Assembly: GCA_021107495.1 (NCBI GenBank)
Contig: JAIOSR010000398.1
Coordinates: 1 to 9,881 of the forward strand
Length of the DNA stretch: 9,881 nt
DNA from: Desulfobacterales bacterium
Lineage (GTDB): Bacteria > Desulfobacterota > DSM-4660 > Desulfatiglandales > Desulfatiglandaceae
Direction: 5' to 3'
Shown: positions 6,592 to 9,881 of the stretch, piece by piece
Layout of the letters: every line of letters starts with the position of its first letter
Position numbering within the stretch: the stretch's first letter is position 1
Notes under the pieces: generated by a model
Databases searched by the model: none
Told to the model about the DNA's origin: nothing
The model's input: only the letters and a program-made list of their open reading frames with translations
Translations under genes and position numbers: made by a program

Positions 6592-7503
6592 CTACGGGTT
6601 TCCGAAGAGGGTGCCATCCTGATATATATCCCCTTCCAGGGCCATACCGGCCATGATTTCTTTACTCCCGCCATAAGCGCCCACAGGCAGCCCGCCACCT
6701 ATGATTTTACCTAAGCATGTGATATCAGGCATGATATCATAAAGCTCCTGGGCCCCTCCTGGTGCCACTCGAAAGCCACTGATCACCTCGTCAAAAATGA
6801 GGAGTGCGCCATGCTCGCGGGTTATTTCCCTTAATCCTTTCAGGAAATCATCATGCGGTACAATGACGCCCATGTTGCCGGGAATCGGCTCCACAATGAC
6901 TGCGGCGATTTCAGGACCAAACTTTTTAAATGCCTGATCCACGCCGTTCATGTCATTAAAAGGGAGTGAAATAGTATGTTTGGCCAGGTCCCGGGGTACT
7001 CCCGGACTTCCGGGAATGCCAAGGGTTGCGACCCCGGAACCTGCCGATACTAATAGACTGTCGGCGTGACCATGATAACAGCCGTCAAACTTAATAATCT
7101 TTTCCCTGCCCGTGTATCCCCTGGCAAGCCGAATGGCGCTCATGGTGGCCTCTGTGCCCGAATTTACCATGCGGACCATCTCAATGGACGGAAACATTTT
7201 TACTATTATTTCAGCCATTTCCACTTCCAGCTTCGTGGGGGCTCCGTAACTGGTTCCGCGGTGCAATGCTTTTTCAAGGGCCTGGAGCACTTCAGAATGG
7301 GCATGACCCAGAATCATCGGGCCCCATGAACAGACATAGTCGATGTATTCGTTTCCATCCTCATCCCAGAGAAGACAACCGTTTGCCTTTGATATAAAAG
7401 GCGGGTCAATGCCCACGGCCTTTCCCGCCCTTACCGGGCTGTTCACCCCGCCCGGAATATAGGTCTTGGCTTTTTGAAATAAAGATTTGGAAATTTCTCC
7501 CAT
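6592..7503 (-). CDS. hemL: Glutamate-1-semialdehyde 2,1-aminomutase, N-terminal part interrupted by an in-frame TAG
   Basis: HemL converts glutamate-1-semialdehyde to 5-aminolevulinate, the precursor of all tetrapyrroles in the C5 pathway. This part has PGGVNSPVRA (17-26), the PLP-cradle MVNSGTEATMSAIRLARG (112-129), CYHGHADSLL, the SPGVP gate loop, IFDEVISGFRV with the PLP aspartate D238, and the catalytic lysine K266 in CLGKIIGGGLPVGAYGG. It ends GTLFGNP then TAG, where homologues read NP then Val, Leu or Ile and AMAA. A single T-to-A change in TTG would explain the stop. Just before the stop, D296 and F300 replace residues usually Ala and Ser in QAGTLSGNP. The start is ATG 7503 (MGEISKSLF), with GGAG about nine bases upstream; the longer frame to 7593 would run into ahbB. 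It follows ahbB after 25 bases, probably as one operon. Confidence 0.93.
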   Translation of the reverse strand: MGEISKSLFQKAKTYIPGGVNSPVRAGKAVGIDPPFISKANGCLLWDEDGNEYIDYVCSWGPMILGHAHSEVLQALEKALHRGTSYGAPTKLEVEMAEIIVKMFPSIEMVRMVNSGTEATMSAIRLARGYTGREKIIKFDGCYHGHADSLLVSAGSGVATLGIPGSPGVPRDLAKHTISLPFNDMNGVDQAFKKFGPEIAAVIVEPIPGNMGVIVPHDDFLKGLREITREHGALLIFDEVISGFRVAPGGAQELYDIMPDITCLGKIIGGGLPVGAYGGSKEIMAGMALEGDIYQDGTLFGNP

Positions 7504-7528
7504 TATTTTTCTCCACAAGATGTGTGTT

Positions 7529-7993
7529 TTAAAAATATTCCATGCTCGTCTTTTTAAATTCTTTCTCGCTGAAGAGAAGAACATAGTCCTCAATTTTCGC
7601 AGCGCGGGACATGCGCTCTGCTATCCGGTAGCATTCATCAGGGTTGCTGCCGTGAATCATGCTGTAGAGGCTGTATTGCCAGTCTTTTTGGGGTTTTCTC
7701 TGATAGCAGTGCGTGACCTCTTGAAACCGGGCCAGGACCTTACCGGTTTTTTCTATCCGGGCATCGGGCACATCCCAGGCAACCATGGCATTGGAACTGA
7801 ATCCTGCCTCCTGATGACGCAACGTGGCCCCGAATCGCCTTATGATGCCTCTTTTCTTAAGGTCATTAGTCCGCTGCAGGAATTCTTCTTCGGATATGCC
7901 TATTTGCTCTGCCATAACGGCAAATGGCTCAGGGTTAAGGGGAAGGTCTCCTTGAATAAGGCTTATTACCTTTTTGTCAACATTATCTATCAT
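7529..7993 (-). CDS. ahbB: Siroheme decarboxylase subunit, AhbB type (Lrp/AsnC-like fold)
   Basis: The AhbA/AhbB complex removes two acetate carboxyls from siroheme to give didecarboxysiroheme in the alternative heme pathway of sulfate reducers and archaea. The protein (154 residues from ATG 7993) has an N-terminal helix-turn-helix (DKKVISLIQGDLPL to LKKRGIIRRFGATL), then the ferredoxin-like domain with the family motifs AGFSSNAMVAWDVP, VTHCYQRKP (siroheme-site His region), YSLYSMIHG and C-terminal FKKTSMEYF. These fit NirDLGH/Ahb enzymes better than Lrp regulators. A TTG at 7999 is an alternative start; AAGGGG lies 10 bases before the ATG but only 4 before the TTG. The pairing with hemL supports a heme role. 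AhbA and AhbB are similar to each other, so B rather than A is a judgement from the C-terminal motif and neighbourhood. Confidence 0.85.
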   Translation of the reverse strand: MIDNVDKKVISLIQGDLPLNPEPFAVMAEQIGISEEEFLQRTNDLKKRGIIRRFGATLRHQEAGFSSNAMVAWDVPDARIEKTGKVLARFQEVTHCYQRKPQKDWQYSLYSMIHGSNPDECYRIAERMSRAAKIEDYVLLFSEKEFKKTSMEYF

Positions 7994-8056
7994 GCTCAAG
8001 TAACCCCTTGGTCGGGGATTAACCCGATCCTCACATTTAGTACCAAATCTTTAATT

Positions 8057-8085
8057 GGGATATCGGATCACAATTGTGTTGTCAA
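8057..8085 (-). promoter_or_regulatory. Candidate promoter of ahbB-hemL with a palindrome in the spacer
   Basis: On the minus strand, a perfect -35 TTGACA (8085-8080) is followed after 17 bases by TATCCC (8062-8057), a weak -10 with 3 of 6 matches. The 10-bp palindrome CACAATTGTG (8069-8078) lies within the spacer, where a repressor could bind. The distance to the ahbB start is about 64 bases. Confidence 0.45.
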
Positions 8086-8126
8086 GCGGGATGTCTATCT
8101 CTGATCCACCATCAAGGCATCATCTC

Positions 8127-8235
8127 CCCGCCGGAGCGGGATCCAAGGAGCGGCGTTGCCTTCGATCGTTCCTCCCTTCGGCGTATTGCTCGTATGCCTC
8201 AGTCGTCGCTCCTCGGCGCTCCCGCAGAGCGGGAT
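8127..8235. repeat. Structured palindromic repeat element: hairpin, folded core, hairpin
   Basis: Two similar small hairpins with CCCGC/GCGGG arms and the shared tail AGCGGGAT flank a core. They are CCCGC-CGGA-GCGGG (8127-8140) and TCCCGC-AGA-GCGGGA (8220-8234). Within the core, arm 8143-8155 pairs with 8204-8216 (13 positions, one mismatch, one G-U) and encloses a 7-bp stem, 8180-8186 with 8192-8198. A further AGCGGGAT copy lies at 8085-8092. The region has no supportable gene. It looks like a dispersed intergenic repeat or a small non-autonomous element. Confidence 0.6.
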
Positions 8236-8285
8236 TTCGCAAGCTCAACTTGCAGATACTTGATAACTTGCTGGTGCCCAGGGAA

Positions 8286-8343
8286 AGACCAAAATCCATT
8301 GTCCGCATTGATGATGTGGAGATTAGATGGTGGATTTTGGTCT
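8286..8343. repeat. Perfect 13-bp inverted repeat downstream of the MBL-fold gene
   Basis: AGACCAAAATCCA (8286-8298) is repeated inverted at 8331-8343, around a 32-base loop. The loop holds a smaller stem, CCGCAT with ATGTGG, one G-U. It begins 60 bases after the stop of the MBL-fold gene. It may mark that transcript's 3' end, but it lacks the T-run of a typical terminator. Confidence 0.6.
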
Positions 8344-8403
8344 ATTTGGAGCAGTTTATAGGGATAAGTGGTTTTCAGGAGTTGATTCGTATTGATTCTT
8401 TGA

Positions 8404-9288
8404 TCAAGCCCGGCAATAGGTGCCTTCATCACAGATGACCACGCCTCGCCTTATGAGCCTTTCCAGATGCTTATCCATATGGGATCGTTCGCCGAAGTCG
8501 TAGAATTCCTTGGGTTCCCGTTTTTTACCGTACAGTATCCTTGCATCGACAATCTCGTTCATCTTTCGCGGAACGGCCAATAAGTCCAACAACTTGGACT
8601 CCCGTTCATCAATGACGCCTAAGTAGCGGTCCCATAACTCCCCTGGATCTGATTCGAAGACCCCATGTTCGTGGGCCGCTATCCAGACCCGAGCCGGAAC
8701 TGTGCGGAGGCGGTTTACCGATGCTATTGTGGCCTCGATGTCCGAGACCGCGTCTCCATACCAGGGACCGAAGGGGGCCAGGTCATAGTCTCCTAAAAAG
8801 AGCACTCCCGGCTCACGAAAAAAGAAGGCGCAGTGCCCCGCCGTGTGACCGGGTGTAGGAATTATTTCAACAGTTACCCCGCCTAAGTCAATGACCTCTT
8901 TCTCGCGGAACAACCTCGCAGACCGTCGGGGTTTGTAGTGAAATTGTTCCAGCATAACCTGTCTCCAGAATTCGCGCTCCTTCTCAATGGTCATTCCATA
9001 GAAATCCAGGAAAAACTCCAGGTTTTCAAGCGCAGGGGCATCACGCTCCGAGATCAGCATGTCACGGTCCTCGAACAAGTCCAGATGCCTGAAGTGGTCT
9101 TCGTGATAATGGGACAACCAGGCGGCATCAACACCCGGCCCGTCTAAAAGTTCTTTCAGCCGCTCTCGGTCGGAGGCGGGATCAATAATCACCCTTAGAT
9201 CCGCCTCGATATAAAGGGAATGACAATAAGGATACCTCCCGCCATTTTCACCGGGAATGAACAACACCGGTCCGAATCGCTTCTCCAA
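8404..9288 (-). CDS. MBL-fold metallo-hydrolase
   Basis: This is a 294-residue protein of the metallo-beta-lactamase superfamily. Visible metal ligands are H60, H62, D64 and H65 in LSHYHEDHF, H148 in PTPGHTAGH and D167 in LFLGDYD. AAHEHG (H206, H208) probably supplies the last ligand. The full set supports a two-metal hydrolase. After the core, about 80 C-terminal residues (WDRYLGVIDERESKLLDLL and KHLERLIRRGVVICDEG) resemble the helical, winged-helix-like tail of LACTB2/RNase Z-type relatives. The substrate cannot be read from sequence; thioesterase, glyoxalase-like or nuclease roles are all possible. The start is TTG 9288, chosen because AGGAGGT (9302-9296) lies 7 bases upstream and no ATG is suitably placed. 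It is transcribed divergently from the DUF1992 gene, with ahbB 410 bases downstream. Confidence 0.85.
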   Translation of the reverse strand: MEKRFGPVLFIPGENGGRYPYCHSLYIEADLRVIIDPASDRERLKELLDGPGVDAAWLSHYHEDHFRHLDLFEDRDMLISERDAPALENLEFFLDFYGMTIEKEREFWRQVMLEQFHYKPRRSARLFREKEVIDLGGVTVEIIPTPGHTAGHCAFFFREPGVLFLGDYDLAPFGPWYGDAVSDIEATIASVNRLRTVPARVWIAAHEHGVFESDPGELWDRYLGVIDERESKLLDLLAVPRKMNEIVDARILYGKKREPKEFYDFGERSHMDKHLERLIRRGVVICDEGTYCRA

Positions 9289-9295
9289 TTGCTTG

Positions 9296-9302
9296 ACCTC
9301 CT
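9296..9302 (-). promoter_or_regulatory. Ribosome binding site that fixes the TTG start of the MBL-fold gene
   Basis: AGGAGGT on the minus strand lies 7 bases before TTG 9288-9286. This near-perfect site decides for the TTG start, since the next in-frame ATG is far inside the conserved domain. Confidence 0.75.
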
Positions 9303-9373
9303 TTTAATGATATACATCTTAAATTTATAGATATGCCAAAGAAAAAAATATTTATTATTTTACGGGCATTTAT

Positions 9374-9402
9374 TTGGCTTGAAAAGATGATATTAATAAT
9401 AT
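9374..9402 (+). promoter_or_regulatory. Possible promoter of the DUF1992 gene
   Basis: TTGGCT (9374-9379) and TAATAT (9397-9402) are 17 bases apart, each 4 of 6 to consensus, in the AT-rich divergent region 9303-9411. Start of transcription near 9409 would leave about 40 bases of leader before ATG 9451. AT-richness makes chance matches likely. Confidence 0.3.
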
Positions 9403-9450
9403 ATTTAGGACATGTTTGATTATTTAAAGTTTGGCCGGGGTTGTTGGATT

Positions 9451-9825
9451 ATGTTAGGTTTTCAGAAGATGATTGAAAAAAGGATTAAAGAGGCCCAGAA
9501 AAGTGGGGAGTTTGATGACCTTCCGGGCTGTGGCGAACCTCTTAGCATTGAAGATGACAGTCATATCCCTGAGGACCTTCGACTGGCCTATAAGATTTTA
9601 AAAAATGCGGATTGTCTCCCTCCCGAACTTGAATTGAAAAGAGAAATCAGACAAATGGAGGATATGCTGGAAAAAATCCCGGATGAAAAGGAAAAATACC
9701 GTCAAATCAAACGGATAAATTACAAGATCCTGCAGTTGAACATGATGGGGAGGGGCTCTTCCCCTCTTATGGAAGAAACAGAAGTATATTACGGCAAGTT
9801 AGTTGACAAAATGGTTAAAAAATGA
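9451..9825 (+). CDS. DUF1992 (DnaJ homologue C28-like) domain protein
   Basis: This is a small soluble 124-residue protein. The N-terminal half matches the DUF1992 pattern clearly: FQKMIEKRIKEAQKSGEFDDLPGCGEPL, then DDSHIPEDLRLAYKILKNADCLPPELELKREI. The C-terminal half (about residues 60-124) is charged, predicted helical, and ends in MVKK. The biochemical function of the family is not known to me; the domain also occurs in the eukaryotic protein DNAJC28. ATG 9451 was chosen because family members start a few residues before FQK. The in-frame ATG 9412 would add 13 residues but would sit only about 10 bases after the candidate -10. Ribosome binding is weak at both. Confidence 0.85.
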   Translation: MLGFQKMIEKRIKEAQKSGEFDDLPGCGEPLSIEDDSHIPEDLRLAYKILKNADCLPPELELKREIRQMEDMLEKIPDEKEKYRQIKRINYKILQLNMMGRGSSPLMEETEVYYGKLVDKMVKK

Positions 9826-9870
9826 TTCTTTAAATATATTCTTACGTTTGGGTATTAGGAGAACCAGCCC

Positions 9871-9881
9871 ATGGATATGAA
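9871..9881 (+). CDS. Probable first codons of a further gene, cut by the window edge
   Basis: ATG 9871 is preceded by AGGAGA (9857-9862) with an 8-base spacer, a good ribosome binding site. Only three codons and two bases are visible (M-D-M), so nothing can be said of the product. It follows the DUF1992 gene by 45 bases in the same direction. Confidence 0.45.

Larger units (their letters stand above)
8000..8403. other. 404-bp gene-free region between the MBL-fold gene and ahbB
   Basis: No reading frame here resembles a known protein, and the frames that exist run through hairpins. From the ahbB side it holds the candidate ahbB promoter (8057-8085), the hairpin-core-hairpin element (8127-8235), a small stem GCAAG-CTCAA-CTTGC (8239-8253), and the 13-bp inverted repeat (8286-8343). 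No tRNA or known riboswitch was recognised. Confidence 0.6.

Noticed and set aside
6592..6594. Pyrrolysine insertion at the hemL TAG
   Set aside because: TAG also serves as the natural stop of uvrA, atpI and hemL itself in this window, while pyrrolysine users tend to avoid it. The site is a small hydrophobic position in HemL, and no pyl genes are seen here. Kept only as something to test.
8002..8020. CCCC/GGGG stem before ahbB as a riboswitch or translational switch
   Set aside because: Only a 4-bp GC stem covering the purine-rich region; too small to support a regulatory RNA claim.
7487..8104. 205-codon plus-strand frame
   Set aside because: It runs antisense across ahbB and the start of hemL, has no recognisable domain, and both minus-strand genes are conserved.
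8055..8438. Plus- and minus-strand frames over the gap between ahbB and the MBL-fold gene
   Set aside because: They run through the hairpin elements, have unusual composition, and show no known motif or ribosome binding site.
1..9881. CRISPR array, insertion sequence, prophage or defence system
   Set aside because: No regular spacer-repeat series, transposase, integrase, or known defence gene is present. All confident genes are housekeeping or metabolic.

Overview
The window looks like chromosomal housekeeping DNA from a strictly respiratory or fermentative anaerobe of the sulfate-reducer type (Desulfobacterota, the former Deltaproteobacteria). The evidence is a siroheme decarboxylase gene (ahbB type, alternative heme pathway) next to hemL, an Fo operon (atpZ-atpI-atpB-atpE) without F1 genes, and a Rex redox regulator directly after it. 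This lineage call rests on gene content and remembered family sequences, not on a search.

Layout. Positions 1-618 (+) hold the C-terminal two thirds of pdxA (vitamin B6). A large imperfect palindrome (638-720) follows, then uvrA (733-3554, +). uvrA is broken by a one-base deletion near 2935, so it reads as two frames. It converges on rex (3549-4184, -) with a 6-bp tail-to-tail overlap. From 4184 to 9288 all genes are on the minus strand. In order of transcription they are an MBL-fold hydrolase (9288-8404), ahbB (7993-7529), hemL (7503-6223, interrupted by an in-frame TAG at 6594-6592), atpZ (6092-5874), atpI (5874-5485), atpB (5481-4792), atpE (4681-4304), a strong hairpin terminator (4264-4294), and rex. 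A divergent DUF1992 gene (9451-9825, +) and probably the first codons of another gene (9871 onward) close the window.

How the genes fit together. ahbB and hemL make a tetrapyrrole pair: HemL makes 5-aminolevulinate and AhbB acts on siroheme on the way to heme. The Fo genes follow 130 bp later behind their own candidate promoter. A near-consensus Rex palindrome (6132-6149) overlaps the -10 of that promoter, and a weaker Rex-like box (4235-4252) lies upstream of rex. The simplest reading is that Rex senses NADH/NAD+ and controls membrane ATP synthase expression and its own gene.

I found no new defence or mobile system. The points most worth checking are the two lesions in otherwise full-length conserved genes (uvrA frameshift; hemL amber with a cluster of odd residues beside it), the Rex-atp circuit, and two structured intergenic elements (638-720; 8127-8343) that look like dispersed palindromic repeats.
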